Below, in pieces: positions 15,804 through 29,238 of a stretch of DNA of 64,000 bases. Source of the DNA: Citrobacter sp. Awk 4 (GTDB lineage Bacteria; Pseudomonadota; Gammaproteobacteria; Enterobacterales; Enterobacteriaceae). The DNA is taken from the NCBI RefSeq assembly GCF_028069725.1, contig NZ_JANEWG010000001.1:110885-174884 (forward strand). The letters are read 5' to 3'. Below the pieces are notes generated by a model, which was given only the letters and a program-made list of their open reading frames with translations, was not told where the DNA came from and did no database searches. Positions within the stretch are counted from its first letter, which is position 1; every line of letters begins with the position of its first letter. Made by a program: the position numbers and the translations under genes.

Positions 15804-16744
15804 GCGTTCGTCCTCTCTGCAATTCGCAGAACTGAACTACGGGCACGTGGATTCTCTGCCACCTCTTCTTCACCCGGCATCAACTTGCCTAACGCTCGCA
15901 ACTCGCGGCCACCCAGTTTTTTGAGCTGTTCTTCCGTCATCGGCAATCCTGCTGGTACTTGCGGGCCGCGACTTTGCTCACGCATAAAGCGCTTCACAAT
16001 ACGGTCTTCCAGCGAGTGGAAACTGATGATGGAAAGTCGCCCACCTGGGGCCAGCACGCTAAGCGAGCTTTTTAGCGCCTGCTCTATCTCCTCCAGTTCA
16101 CTGTTCACCCAAATGCGCACCGCCTGGAAGGTACGGGTCGCGGGATGTTTGTGTTTGTCCTTCACCGGCGTCGCTGCCGCAATCACTTCTGCGAGCTCTT
16201 TGGTACGCGTCATCGGTTCAATGCGGTTACGCTCAACAATGGCGCGGGCAATGCGTTTACCAAAACGCTCTTCGCCAAAGGTTTTGATCACCCAGGCGAT
16301 GTCCGCTTCTTCAGCCGTTTGCAGCCATTCGGCGGCAGACTGACCACGCGTTGGGTCCATTCGCATATCCAACGGACCATCACGCATGAAGGAAAAGCCG
16401 CGCTCGGCATCATCAAGTTGCGGAGATGAGACGCCAAGATCGAGAAGAATCCCGTCGATCTTGCCCGTCAGTTCACGCTCGGCAACATATTCAGCCAGCG
16501 CAGAGAAAGGTCCATGAATGATGGAGAAGCGAGGATCATTGATGGTTTGGGCAACGGCAATAGCCTGCGGGTCGCGATCGATTGCCAGTAAACGTCCGTT
16601 CTCGCCAAGTTGCGAAAGGATCAGACGTGAATGACCACCGCGACCAAATGTCCCATCAATGTAAATGCCGTCAGGACGAATGTTCAGACCGTTTACGGCC
16701 TCGTCCAGCAGCACCGTTGTATGTTTAAAATTTTCCATCATCAT
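15800..16744 (-). CDS. rsmH: 16S rRNA m4C1402 methyltransferase RsmH
   Basis: RsmH (formerly MraW) N4-methylates C1402 in the 30S P site using S-adenosylmethionine. The SAM-binding motif [14 protein letters not shown] is near 30-43 and [19 protein letters not shown] near 100. Three ATG codons in a row open the gene. I take the first because its A is the last base of the mraZ TAA, a TAATG junction I recall as conserved in E. coli. Starting one codon later would give 313 residues, the usual length. Confidence 0.97.
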   Translation of the reverse strand: MMMENFKHTTVLLDEAVNGLNIRPDGIYIDGTFGRGGHSRLILSQLGENGRLLAIDRDPQAIAVAQTINDPRFSIIHGPFSALAEYVAERELTGKIDGILLDLGVSSPQLDDAERGFSFMRDGPLDMRMDPTRGQSAAEWLQTAEEADIAWVIKTFGEERFGKRIARAIVERNRIEPMTRTKELAEVIAAATPVKDKHKHPATRTFQAVRIWVNSELEEIEQALKSSLSVLAPGGRLSIISFHSLEDRIVKRFMREQSRGPQVPAGLPMTEEQLKKLGGRELRALGKLMPGEEEVAENPRARSSVLRIAERTNA

Positions 16745-17202
16745 TATAGAGACAAGTCCTGCAGTCGCTCCGACAAGGTTTCGGTAACAGACTGCTCAGC
16801 GTCGATATCTTCCTTGACCCGTTGATACCAGGTCGTTTCATCCCACAGTTCAAATTTGTTGAACTGTCCAACCAGCATCACTTCTTTCGTCAGTGCGGCG
16901 TGTTGCCGCAGAATCGGTGCGATCAATAGACGACCAGCACTGTCCATCTGACATTCGCTGGCATGTCCCAATAGTAAGCGCTGCACGCGGCGCTCAACCG
17001 GATTCATGCTCGACAGACGCGATAATTTTTGCTCGATAATTTCCCATTCAGGCAGGGGGTACAGCAGCAGGCACGGGTGATGAATGTCAATGGTACACAC
17101 CATTTGACCGGTAGCGCTCTCGATCAGTTGATCCCGATAACGGGTAGGCACAGATAAGCGCCCTTTACTGTCGAGATTGACTAACGTTGCTCCCCGGAAC
17201 AT
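16744..17202 (-). CDS. mraZ: transcriptional regulator MraZ
   Basis: MraZ is an AbrB-like ring-forming DNA-binding protein that represses its own dcw operon. The start at 17202 gives [20 protein letters not shown] and 152 residues, the family length. An in-frame GTG at 17238 would add 12 residues but lies within the operator repeats, so I reject it. The product has two SpoVT/AbrB-type halves, with DSKGRLSVP near 11 and [10 protein letters not shown] near 87. Confidence 0.97.
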   Translation of the reverse strand: MFRGATLVNLDSKGRLSVPTRYRDQLIESATGQMVCTIDIHHPCLLLYPLPEWEIIEQKLSRLSSMNPVERRVQRLLLGHASECQMDSAGRLLIAPILRQHAALTKEVMLVGQFNKFELWDETTWYQRVKEDIDAEQSVTETLSERLQDLSL

Positions 17203-17212
17203 GCCAGCCTCA

Positions 17213-17246
17213 CCCCCATTTACCACTTTAACCCACAAAATCCCAC
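17213..17246 (-). promoter_or_regulatory. MraZ operator repeats
   Basis: On the minus strand GTGGG-type boxes recur every 10 nt just before the mraZ start: GTGGG at 17242-17246, GTGGG at 17232-17236, GTGGT at 17222-17226, and a GGGGG run near 17213-17217. Direct TGGG repeats with this period are the known MraZ target. They lie between the promoter and the ATG, which fits autorepression. The third box departs from the GTGGG form. Confidence 0.8.
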
Positions 17247-17253
17247 TTAAAGG

Positions 17254-17283
17254 AGTTTACGGAGCGGAGGAAAAGCTTGTCAA
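17254..17283 (-). promoter_or_regulatory. Pmra promoter of the dcw cluster
   Basis: A consensus -35 TTGACA (17278-17283) and a -10 TAAACT (17254-17259) are separated by 18 nt on the minus strand. The operator repeats begin 7 nt downstream. This matches the E. coli mra promoter that drives mraZ and the downstream cluster. Confidence 0.85.
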
Positions 17284-17766
17284 GCAAGTCAGGACGCTTA
17301 CCGGAGCAAAAAACCCAATGTTTACGGCTAATATCAGCGTTGATTAAATTACGTCCAACGAACGAAGCAAATTAACGTCATGAATATTTGTAAGAAAAAA
17401 AGCAAAAACTCATCACCGTTTAAAACGACTCAATACCACTTGAAGAAAATATAAAGTGTCAGTTTGCGACGCGAGCGGCATTTTAGGACATATTGCAGCG
17501 GGATAACAGTACCTGTTTATTGGTCGCTATGCCCCTTGCAGCCAAGGAGTGCGATGCGCTACCGCATCAGGGAAGGAAAGTGTTTGTTAATTCGGCAATT
17601 CCCCACAAGCATGTAACAAAATAATACAAGGGCAACCTGCCATTACCGCCCAATAACCTGAAAAAGGTTTGTGAGAGTGCGACCAGGATTATTTATAAGA
17701 TATCTCAGGAAGATTTTAAGGAATAATCTTAATTCTGATACGGTTATTGATTTTCTTTTTTTATTT
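17284..17766. other. long gap between the mra promoter and cra
   Basis: This stretch of nearly 500 bases holds no long open frame on either strand. It is A+T-rich at both ends. The only candidate gene I see is the 20-codon plus-strand ORF at 17554, listed separately. E. coli also has a gap of about 600 bases here. Confidence 0.5.
17554..17616 (+). CDS. candidate 20-residue small protein in the mraZ-cra gap
   Basis: ATG at 17554 follows a perfect AAGGAG at 17544-17549 and opens a 20-codon frame starting MRYRIREGKCLLIR and ending at TAA 17614-17616. The spacing of 4 nt is short but workable. The product is basic with no clear membrane segment. I do not recognise a family. The ribosome-binding site is the only positive evidence, so chance is a real alternative. 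Confidence 0.3.
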   Translation: MRYRIREGKCLLIRQFPTSM

Positions 17767-17800
17767 CCCCCGCGCCTAAGCATTTTTCTGGCGCAGGGGG
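17767..17800. repeat. GC-rich inverted repeat downstream of cra
   Basis: CCCCCGCGCC (17767-17776) pairs with GGCGCAGGGGG (17790-17800), leaving one bulged A. In the direction of cra transcription it is followed by an A-rich tract, not a U-tract. It is therefore not a standard intrinsic terminator, although it could stabilise the cra 3' end. Confidence 0.55.
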
Positions 17801-17806
17801 ATTAAC

Positions 17807-18811
17807 TCAGCTGCGGCTGAGGACGCCACGGCGATACAAATTACGTTTGATCCGTGTTAAACCCGGTTTTGGCTTACGGGGTTCATCCAGACTCGCCAGA
17901 ACAATCTCAAGAACACGCTCGGCGACATCGCGATGGCGTTGCGCTACGGCAAGCACCGGACATTGCAGAAAATCGAGCAGTTCATTATCACCAAAAGTGG
18001 CGATAGCCAGTTCGGAAGGTAATTTTCCGTCACGACGCAATGTCACATCCATCACACCCTGCAACAGCGCAAACGAGGTGGTAAACAGTGCCTGCGGCAT
18101 CGGGTGCGTTTCCAGCCATTTTTCAAACAGCTGCGCTGCGGCAGCCCGCTCGTAGCTGTTGGCATACAAGAAATTTACTTCACGCGGATCGTCTTTCCAC
18201 GCGGTACGGAATCCCTGCTCACGCAGGAAGCTTACCGACAGTTCAGGCAGTGCGCCCAAATAGAGCACGGTTTCCGCAGGGAATTTGCGAAGCTCTCCAG
18301 CCAGCATTTCCGCATCATCCTGGTCAGCCCCCACCACGCTGGTAAAATGTTCGCGGTCGAGGGCGCGATCCAGCGCGACAATCGGGAAAGCGTCATTTGC
18401 CCAGCGCTGATAGAAAGGATGTTCAGGCGGCAAAGAGGTCGACACAATAATCGCATCCACCTGGCGCTGTAAAAGGTGTTCGATACAGCGCATTTCGTTA
18501 TCCGGCTGATCTTCAGAACAGGCGATCAGCAGTTGATAACCTCGCTGGCGCGCCTGACGTTCCAGATAGTTTGCAATGCGGGTATAACTTGTGTTCTCAA
18601 GATCAGGAATGACCAGGCCAATAGAGCGAGTGCGTCCCGCACGCAGCCCGGCAGCCACAGCATTGGGGTGATAATTATGCTCGCGCACCACCGCCATGAC
18701 TTTTTCAACGGTCTTGTCGCTCACGCGATATTGCTTTGCTTTTCCGTTAATAACGTAGCTTGCAGTTGTTCGCGATACACCGGCTAGCCGAGCGATTTCA
18801 TCCAGTTTCAC
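17807..18811 (-). CDS. cra: catabolite repressor/activator Cra (FruR)
   Basis: Cra is a LacI-family regulator that senses fructose phosphates and controls the balance between glycolysis and gluconeogenesis. The chosen start is GTG at 18811, preceded by AGGGG 6 nt upstream. It gives 334 residues beginning with the [26 protein letters not shown]. An in-frame ATG at 18859 lacks a ribosome-binding site and would add 16 residues. The C-terminal part is the periplasmic-binding-protein-like effector domain, and ends RRGVLSRS. Confidence 0.98.
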   Translation of the reverse strand: MKLDEIARLAGVSRTTASYVINGKAKQYRVSDKTVEKVMAVVREHNYHPNAVAAGLRAGRTRSIGLVIPDLENTSYTRIANYLERQARQRGYQLLIACSEDQPDNEMRCIEHLLQRQVDAIIVSTSLPPEHPFYQRWANDAFPIVALDRALDREHFTSVVGADQDDAEMLAGELRKFPAETVLYLGALPELSVSFLREQGFRTAWKDDPREVNFLYANSYERAAAAQLFEKWLETHPMPQALFTTSFALLQGVMDVTLRRDGKLPSELAIATFGDNELLDFLQCPVLAVAQRHRDVAERVLEIVLASLDEPRKPKPGLTRIKRNLYRRGVLSRS

Positions 18812-18937
18812 AATTGCCCCTTGCGTAAAAAGTACAAACCATAACCACTGAGACGGCATGGGTAAAATTAGTTAACATCTAATCGCAGAATAAGCACTGC
18901 GGCAACCGCTTTTGTCTCTGGTTAGTGCGGATTTCGC

Positions 18938-18968
18938 AAAAAAAGGCCCAACCGGTAACGTTGGGCCT
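18938..18968 (-). terminator. intrinsic terminator after ilvH
   Basis: AGGCCCAAC (18944-18952) and GTTGGGCCT (18960-18968) form a perfect 9-bp stem with a 7-nt loop. On the minus strand it is followed by seven Ts. It lies 23 nt after the ilvH stop and separates ilvIH from cra. Confidence 0.9.
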
Positions 18969-18991
18969 GTGAAATCGGCGTAAGGTATTCC

Positions 18992-19483
18992 TTAGCGCAT
19001 GATTTTATCGCCGCGCGAAAGACCGACCACGCCTGAACGCGCAACTTCGACAATCTTCGCCACCTCGCGCAACGTTGCCAGGAAAGCATCCAGTTTTTCA
19101 CTGGTTCCCGCCAGTTGGACGGTATAAATAGACGGGGTGACGTCGATGATCTGCCCACGGAAGATCTCGGTGTTGCGCTTTACCTCTTCACGCCCGTAGC
19201 CGCTGGCCTGGATCTTCACCAGCATAATTTCACGTTCAACATGCGATCCTTGCCCAAGTTCGCTCACCCGCAGTACATCGACCAATTTGTGCAATTGTTT
19301 TTCGATTTGTTCGAGGACTTTTTCATCGCCCACTGTCTGGATAGTCATACGTGATAACGTCGGATCGTCAGTCGGCGCGACGGTCAGGCTTTCAATATTG
19401 TAGCCACGCTGCGAAAAGAGGCCGATCACGCGCGACAATGCCCCTGACTCGTTTTCCAGCAGTACAGATAATATTCGGCGCAT
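18992..19483 (-). CDS. ilvH: acetolactate synthase III regulatory subunit
   Basis: IlvH is the small subunit of acetolactate synthase III. It stimulates IlvI and confers feedback inhibition by valine. The start at 19483 ([19 protein letters not shown]) gives 163 residues, the family length, with AGGAGA-like sequence just upstream; the longer in-frame start at 19513 would sit inside ilvI. An N-terminal ACT domain spans about 1-80. It begins 2 nt after the ilvI stop. Confidence 0.98.
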   Translation of the reverse strand: MRRILSVLLENESGALSRVIGLFSQRGYNIESLTVAPTDDPTLSRMTIQTVGDEKVLEQIEKQLHKLVDVLRVSELGQGSHVEREIMLVKIQASGYGREEVKRNTEIFRGQIIDVTPSIYTVQLAGTSEKLDAFLATLREVAKIVEVARSGVVGLSRGDKIMR

Positions 19484-19485
19484 AA

Positions 19486-21210
19486 TCAGGTTCTCTCCGT
19501 TTTGCTTAACCACATTTCATCCATCCCGCCCCCGCGAATCTGCATAGGGTAGACATGCTCACTGCCGTCTACCGTCACGTCGACGAAGACCAGACGATTA
19601 TTATGTACGTGCTCCAAAGCCTCGCTCAGCTTGCTTTCCAGCTCGCCCGGATGGTTAATCTGGATCCCAACATGACCATAGGCTTGCGCCAGACGCACAA
19701 AATCAGGCAATGACTGCATGTAAGATTGTGAATGCCGCCCCGAGTAGATCATGTCCTGCCACTGTTTGACCATCCCCAGATATCGGTTATTCAGGTTGAG
19801 CACCAGAACAGGCAATTCATACTGCAGCGCAGTCGACAGCTCCTGGATGTTCATCTGGATACTGCCATCGCCGGTCACACAAACAACCGTTTCCTCGGGC
19901 AGCGCCATCTTCACTCCCAGCGCCGCAGGCAGACCAAACCCCATGGTTCCCAGCCCACCGGAGTTAATCCAGCGGCGCGGTTTATCAAACGGGTAGTAAA
20001 GCGCGGCAAACATCTGGTGCTGACCGACATCAGACGTAACGTACGCCTCCCCCCTAGTGAGACGCCAGATAGCCTCGATCACCGCTTGCGGTTTGATACT
20101 CTCACTTTGCGTGTCATATTTCAGACACTGGCGGGCGCGCCAGCGCTCAATCTGTTGCCACCAGTCGCGAATATCATCTAACGGTTGTGCTACGGACTCT
20201 TGCGGTAGCAATTCCAGCATCTGCTCAAGCACCAGACGCGCGTCGCCCACGATAGGCACATCTGCCGTCACGGTTTTTGAGATAGACGTAGGGTCGATAT
20301 CAATATGTAAAACGGTCGCATTCGGACAATATTTTGCCAGGTTATTGGTTGTACGATCGTCGAACCGGACACCCACTGCAAAAATCACATCCGCGTTATG
20401 CATGGTCATATTCGCTTCATACGTACCATGCATACCCAACATCCCTAAGGACTGTTGATGTGTCGCCGGGAATGCGCCAAGCCCCATTAATGAAGAGACA
20501 ACCGGGAGATTAAGCGTCTCAACCGTCTGGCGTAGCTGCTCGTGGCAGGCTGAATTTATCGCCCCACCGCCCACGTAGACCACCGGTTTTTTCGCTGCCA
20601 CCAAGGTTTGTAACGCGCGTTTAATTTGCCCTTTATGTCCCGTCGTTGTCGGATTATACGAACGCATGCTGACGGCGTCCGGCCAGACATAAGGCAGTTT
20701 TTTCGCCGGGCTTAAAATATCTTTCGGTAAATCCACCACAACAGGCCCAGGCCGCCCACTCGCCGCCAGCCAAAACGCCTTTTTAAGCACCTGAGGGATA
20801 TCTTCCGTCTGCTTGACCAGGAAACTGTGTTTTACCACCGGGCGGGAGATCCCCACCATATCGCATTCCTGAAACGCATCGTAGCCAATCAACGAGGTCG
20901 CCACCTGGCCGGAAAGGACCACCAGTGGAATAGAATCCATGTAGGCCGTAGCGATACCCGTAATCGCATTTGTCGCACCGGGACCTGAAGTCACCAGCAC
21001 TACCCCAACCTCACCGGTCGCTCGTGCTAAACCATCCGCCATATGCACGGCAGCCTGTTCATGACGTACCAGGACGTGATCGATCCCCCCAACCGTATGC
21101 AGTGCATCATAAATATCGAGAACTGCGCCCCCAGGATATCCGAAAACCTGTTTCACGCCCTGATCGATGAGCGATCGCACGACCATCTCGGCTCCAGACA
21201 ACATCTCCAT
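19486..21210 (-). CDS. ilvI: acetolactate synthase III catalytic subunit
   Basis: IlvI is a thiamine-diphosphate enzyme that condenses pyruvate with pyruvate or 2-oxobutyrate, the first common step to valine, leucine and isoleucine. With ATG at 21210 (GAGG 6 nt upstream) it has 574 residues, equal to E. coli. The catalytic Glu is in [12 protein letters not shown] near 49-60. The ThDP/Mg site is [14 protein letters not shown] followed by NLNN. An in-frame ATG at 21252, also with a good ribosome-binding site, would add 14 residues. Confidence 0.98.
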   Translation of the reverse strand: MEMLSGAEMVVRSLIDQGVKQVFGYPGGAVLDIYDALHTVGGIDHVLVRHEQAAVHMADGLARATGEVGVVLVTSGPGATNAITGIATAYMDSIPLVVLSGQVATSLIGYDAFQECDMVGISRPVVKHSFLVKQTEDIPQVLKKAFWLAASGRPGPVVVDLPKDILSPAKKLPYVWPDAVSMRSYNPTTTGHKGQIKRALQTLVAAKKPVVYVGGGAINSACHEQLRQTVETLNLPVVSSLMGLGAFPATHQQSLGMLGMHGTYEANMTMHNADVIFAVGVRFDDRTTNNLAKYCPNATVLHIDIDPTSISKTVTADVPIVGDARLVLEQMLELLPQESVAQPLDDIRDWWQQIERWRARQCLKYDTQSESIKPQAVIEAIWRLTRGEAYVTSDVGQHQMFAALYYPFDKPRRWINSGGLGTMGFGLPAALGVKMALPEETVVCVTGDGSIQMNIQELSTALQYELPVLVLNLNNRYLGMVKQWQDMIYSGRHSQSYMQSLPDFVRLAQAYGHVGIQINHPGELESKLSEALEHVHNNRLVFVDVTVDGSEHVYPMQIRGGGMDEMWLSKTERT

Positions 21211-21476
21211 GGCTTGCCTCACTGTATGATGAATAACATTTGTTAAACACATTAACCGCTCCCCCTGATGCAGGCAATTCGGGCAGACGCCCGTAAACAG
21301 AGTGAGATTAGAATAAATAAGAGGAATGAATGGATTTAATGGGGGATTACACCATGTTACGCATTCACGGTGACAATTAATCGCTTAAAAATGGGGAGTT
21401 ACAGCAATTCCTCTATTTTTCAGGATGTTCAGAATGAGGGCTGACAGTAAATTCAGTATAAAATTTCACACTTATT
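21211..21476. other. ilvIH upstream control region
   Basis: This gap of about 270 bases between the leuO terminator and ilvI is A+T-rich in its distal part and has no convincing gene. In E. coli the equivalent DNA carries the ilvIH promoter and several Lrp sites. I cannot delimit Lrp sites by eye here because their consensus is weak. Confidence 0.5.
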
Positions 21477-21521
21477 AAAAAATGCAGAATAAACCAGATG
21501 TCTCACCCTGATTTATCCTGC
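21477..21521 (-). terminator. intrinsic terminator after leuO
   Basis: The minus-strand arms at 21508-21521 and 21484-21497 form a continuous 14-pair stem (12 Watson-Crick, 2 G-T) around a 10-nt loop. A T-rich tract follows (21477-21483). It begins 8 nt after leuO and should limit readthrough into ilvIH. Confidence 0.85.
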
Positions 21522-21529
21522 CCGTTTTT

Positions 21530-22471
21530 TTATCGCTTGCAGACAGAAACCAATAACTCTTCCATCCACTGATGTCCTTTATCGCGACCCGCAGCTTCAT
21601 GCCAGGAAAGATAACACGTCCGGTTATTCAGTTTTAAAGGCAAAGGCAATATTTGTAATTCTAATGAGTCTGCAAATTCTTCTGCCAGCCAGCGGGGAGC
21701 AATAGAAACCAGATGCGTTTGCGAAACAACATTAAGCACACTAATCATCGCCATACCTTGATAGGCGACGCAGGCTTGTTTATCCGCCGAGTCATACCAG
21801 GGTTGGCTAAAAGAAGCAAAACGGTCAAGCGAAACAACAGCGTGTTGTGCATTATACACATCGCTTTCCAGCAATGGTCCATTGATATGCGGGTGTTTTT
21901 TGCTGGCAACTAATACCATCTCATCATTAAACAACGCAATGCTGGTGAACTCAGGGCGACGAAACTCCTCATAACTAATAACAAATTCCGTTTCCTGATA
22001 ACGTAATTGATGTTCTGTGTTCTGATTTAATGATGATTTAAAAACAACATGTATATTCGGAGCAATTTTTTCTACACGATTATAAATAAGAGATGTCAGA
22101 ATATTATCCAACGGACTGCAGACACAAAGATTGAACACACGTTCGCTGCTGGTCGGTTCGAAGCCAGAACCCGGTAATTCATTCTGCACCAGTTGCAGCG
22201 CCTGCCGAACGGAGCCAAATAACTGAAATGCGCGCGCTGTCGGCTGAATTCCGCGCCCGTACCGAACAAATAACTCGTCATTAAACATAACTTTCAAGCG
22301 CGCGACTGCGTTACTCACCGCAGGTTGTGACATCCCCAGAGAATGTGCCGCTCGCGTGATATTCTGTTCCTGCATCACCGCATCAAAAACGGTTAATAAA
22401 TTGAGATCAACCATTCTAAGTTGCGGTTTCCCCATCTCTAAAAGATGCGGTTTATTTTTTACCTCTGGCAT
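21530..22471 (-). CDS. leuO: LysR-family regulator LeuO
   Basis: LeuO is a global regulator that counters H-NS silencing at many loci. ATG at 22471 has GGAG 6 nt upstream and gives a 313-residue product starting [20 protein letters not shown]. An in-frame GTG at 22489 would add six residues. The winged HTH lies at about 20-80 ([20 protein letters not shown]), followed by the LysR effector domain. The gene is divergent from leuLABCD and in the same direction as ilvIH. Confidence 0.97.
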   Translation of the reverse strand: MPEVKNKPHLLEMGKPQLRMVDLNLLTVFDAVMQEQNITRAAHSLGMSQPAVSNAVARLKVMFNDELFVRYGRGIQPTARAFQLFGSVRQALQLVQNELPGSGFEPTSSERVFNLCVCSPLDNILTSLIYNRVEKIAPNIHVVFKSSLNQNTEHQLRYQETEFVISYEEFRRPEFTSIALFNDEMVLVASKKHPHINGPLLESDVYNAQHAVVSLDRFASFSQPWYDSADKQACVAYQGMAMISVLNVVSQTHLVSIAPRWLAEEFADSLELQILPLPLKLNNRTCYLSWHEAAGRDKGHQWMEELLVSVCKR

Positions 22472-23062
22472 ATTTAACTCCACTGTCACACTACACTTCC
22501 TTTTCCTTGGGGGAATGCAGAAATAAACTCAAAAATATCATTTACCATGCATATAAAATAAGAAAAAGAAAAATATAAAAATTAGGAAAACATAAAGGCA
22601 TCGTTTAGAAAACGGTGAAGGACATGGCAAACATAACGTGATGAATGTCACACCCAATAGTTCATAATATTCAAATTACGAATGCAATATAACCATAAGC
22701 CCGGCGAATATACAATCAGGCATTCAGTTAATGATCATTTAAGTTTTAATTAAATATTTATATTAACAGAACTCTTATTCTTAACATTAATTTATCAATA
22801 TAATGCTGACGAGGATAAAAACCTATTCATTAACGATATAAAAGCAAAGTAAATCATAAAGATAAGCAACACCTTTACAATACCTTCCAAAGTCCTTTTT
22901 TCACAGGCAAATGAAAAAAACTATGCCTAATTATTTCAAATGATGAAAAGTATGAATGCCCAACAACTAATTTGTCCTTTATTGGACTAAATACCCAGCA
23001 CAATTAGCTAAAGTAAAAAACAGAATCCCCCGCGTACCTGCGGCATTTTACAGGACACAGGG
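22472..23062. other. A+T-rich leuO-leuL intergenic region
   Basis: This stretch of about 590 bases is strongly A+T-rich, with many A and T runs, and contains no credible open frame. In Salmonella and E. coli the equivalent region holds the leuO promoter and H-NS/LeuO sites that relay supercoiling between ilvIH, leuO and leuLABCD. The composition fits such a silencer, but individual sites cannot be assigned by eye. Confidence 0.55.
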
Positions 23063-23091
23063 TTGACTTCAGACAACGTATCCAGTACCAC
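23063..23091 (+). promoter_or_regulatory. leuLABCD promoter
   Basis: A TTGACT -35 (23063-23068) is followed 17 nt later by TACCAC (23086-23091) as a weak -10. The position before leuL matches the leu promoter of E. coli and Salmonella. The -35 is convincing and the exact -10 less so. Confidence 0.6.
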
Positions 23092-23125
23092 TAAAAGCAT
23101 ATCGCTTTCGCCTGGAGTTTGATTA

Positions 23126-23212
23126 ATGATTCGTAACGTTCGCTTCCTCAGCCTACTACTACTAAACGCATCCTCGTTGCGCGGTAGACTGGTGAGCGAC
23201 ATTCAGCATTAA
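23126..23212 (+). CDS. leuL: leu operon leader peptide
   Basis: ATG at 23126, with GGAG upstream at 23114-23117, encodes 28 residues, MIRNVRFLSLLLLNASSLRG followed by RLVSDIQH. Four consecutive Leu codons, all CTA, sit at codons 10-13, with further Leu codons around them. Ribosome stalling there when charged Leu-tRNA is scarce lets transcription pass the attenuator at 23231. Length and layout match leuL of E. coli and Salmonella. Confidence 0.95.
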   Translation: MIRNVRFLSLLLLNASSLRGRLVSDIQH

Positions 23213-23230
23213 GTCATCTTCCAGTAAGAC

Positions 23231-23261
23231 AAAAAACCCGCGCCGTTGCGCGGGTTTTTTT
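23231..23261 (+). terminator. leu attenuator terminator
   Basis: CCCGCGC (23237-23243) pairs with GCGCGGG (23248-23254) around a 4-nt loop. The stem is flanked by six As and seven Ts. It lies 18 nt after the leuL stop and before leuA, as expected for leucine-controlled attenuation. Confidence 0.93.
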
Positions 23262-23302
23262 ATGCCTGATGCAAGGCGCTCTTAGAGATAAGGACCCAAA
23301 CC

Positions 23303-25965
<2,663 letters not shown>

Positions 25966-25967
25966 TC

Positions 25968-27984
<2,017 letters not shown>

Positions 27985-27992
27985 TACTGATG

Positions 27993-28033
27993 ATGCCGGA
28001 TGATGACGCAACAGCGTCGTATCCGGCATTTTT
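27993..28033. repeat. REP-type hairpin between leuD and setA
   Basis: ATGCCGGAT (27993-28001) pairs with ATCCGGCAT (28021-28029), with an inner GACGC/GCGTC stem and a short T run to 28033. It has the form of a repetitive extragenic palindrome (REP) and probably ends or stabilises the convergent leuD and setA transcripts. It overlaps the last bases of setA. Confidence 0.8.
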
Positions 28034-29210
28034 ATACATCTTTCACCCGCCCGGTCATCGCCAGCGTCACCACAGAAATCGCCGCAATCACCCAATAGAC
28101 GGCAAAATGTCCGTAACTTTGCGCTACCGCCCCCTGAATCACACCCGCCAGGATCACTCCCGTCGAGATACTGTTGGTGAACAGCGTTGTTGCCGATCCC
28201 GCCCGCCCCGGCATCAGATCCTGAAACCACAACATCCCGATGCCCGCGATAATGCCAATAAACACCGCATTAAACAGTTGCAGCACCAACAGCGCCGCGT
28301 GGCTGTGAAAGAAGATCAGGCCGAGATAAAACAGGACGCCTGCCGCGACTGCTGTGATCATCATGCGCCGCTTTCCGAAGCGCTTCACATAATAGCCCGC
28401 GAGGATCATCGCCGGAATTTCTAACCCTGCCGCCGTCCCCATCAGGATCCCCGCCAGTTTATCCGGTAGCCCAAGATCGCTGCTAATCCAGAGCGGCATA
28501 TCAATGATGTACATGGTGTTGCAAGTCCACATCAACGTGGAGGCAATAAACAGCATGCGCACGTTTTTATCCTGCCAGCCGCTGGTCGGCGTCTCAGGTG
28601 CGTCGGCAGGCTGTTCAACACGCGCCACCGAAGGCAGCATGAACGCAATTAGCACCAGGCTAATGGCAAAGATCCCGGCCGCGATAGCAAACATGGTGGT
28701 GAAGCCATAATTCAGCGCCAGCATAAACGCCAGCGGCGGACCAATCACCCACGCCAGCGAGAGCTGGGCACGCATCACCGAGCTGAACATCACCACTTCC
28801 CGCGCCGAACTGTCTGCATACTCGCGCGCCAGCGCAAACAGTTGTGGCATGGCGCTATTCGCCAGCGATGCCAGCAGTACGCCACAGGTTATCAACGTGA
28901 GGTAATGGCGATTAAACGCAAACAACAGCGCGTTACCGATGGCCATCAGACAGCAAAACATGATCAGTCGACGGCGGTCGCCCCGGTTATCCGAACGTTT
29001 TGCCAGCCCCAGACTCACTGCGATCCCGGCAATGGCGTTTACTGTGTAAAACAGGCCGACCCAAAACGGTTGCGCCCCCACTTCGCGGCTCAAAAACAGG
29101 CTCAACGTCGGCGCCTGAAGCGCGCCTGCCACACCCATCATAAAAGCCACCAGCATGAATGCCGCGTAAACACCATTCAGACGCCGTCCCATCGTCATAA
29201 TCCAGAGCAT
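28032..29210 (-). CDS. setA: sugar efflux transporter SetA
   Basis: SetA is a major facilitator family exporter of glucose, lactose and analogues in the inner membrane. The 392-residue product has about 12 hydrophobic segments and the MFS loop AKRSDNRGDRRRL near 70. AAGGA lies 5 nt before the ATG. It lies 28 nt downstream of the SgrS terminator on the same strand, so some transcription through sgrS into setA is likely, as in E. coli. Confidence 0.96.
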   Translation of the reverse strand: MLWIMTMGRRLNGVYAAFMLVAFMMGVAGALQAPTLSLFLSREVGAQPFWVGLFYTVNAIAGIAVSLGLAKRSDNRGDRRRLIMFCCLMAIGNALLFAFNRHYLTLITCGVLLASLANSAMPQLFALAREYADSSAREVVMFSSVMRAQLSLAWVIGPPLAFMLALNYGFTTMFAIAAGIFAISLVLIAFMLPSVARVEQPADAPETPTSGWQDKNVRMLFIASTLMWTCNTMYIIDMPLWISSDLGLPDKLAGILMGTAAGLEIPAMILAGYYVKRFGKRRMMITAVAAGVLFYLGLIFFHSHAALLVLQLFNAVFIGIIAGIGMLWFQDLMPGRAGSATTLFTNSISTGVILAGVIQGAVAQSYGHFAVYWVIAAISVVTLAMTGRVKDV

Positions 29211-29238
29211 ACCGTTCCTTACTCGCGCTGCTGAAACG

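Noticed and set aside
16744..17238. 164-residue form of MraZ from an upstream start
   Set aside because: The extra 12 codons lie in the operator repeats, and the family start [11 protein letters not shown] at 17202 gives the usual 152 residues.
17767..17800. intrinsic terminator of cra
   Set aside because: The hairpin is strong, but it is followed by an A-rich tract in the cra direction and lacks a U-tract.
18812..18936. fruL-like leader peptide upstream of cra
   Set aside because: E. coli has a short fruL leader here. I found no equivalent ORF with a ribosome-binding site. The only upstream ATG (18859) is in frame with cra and has no such site.
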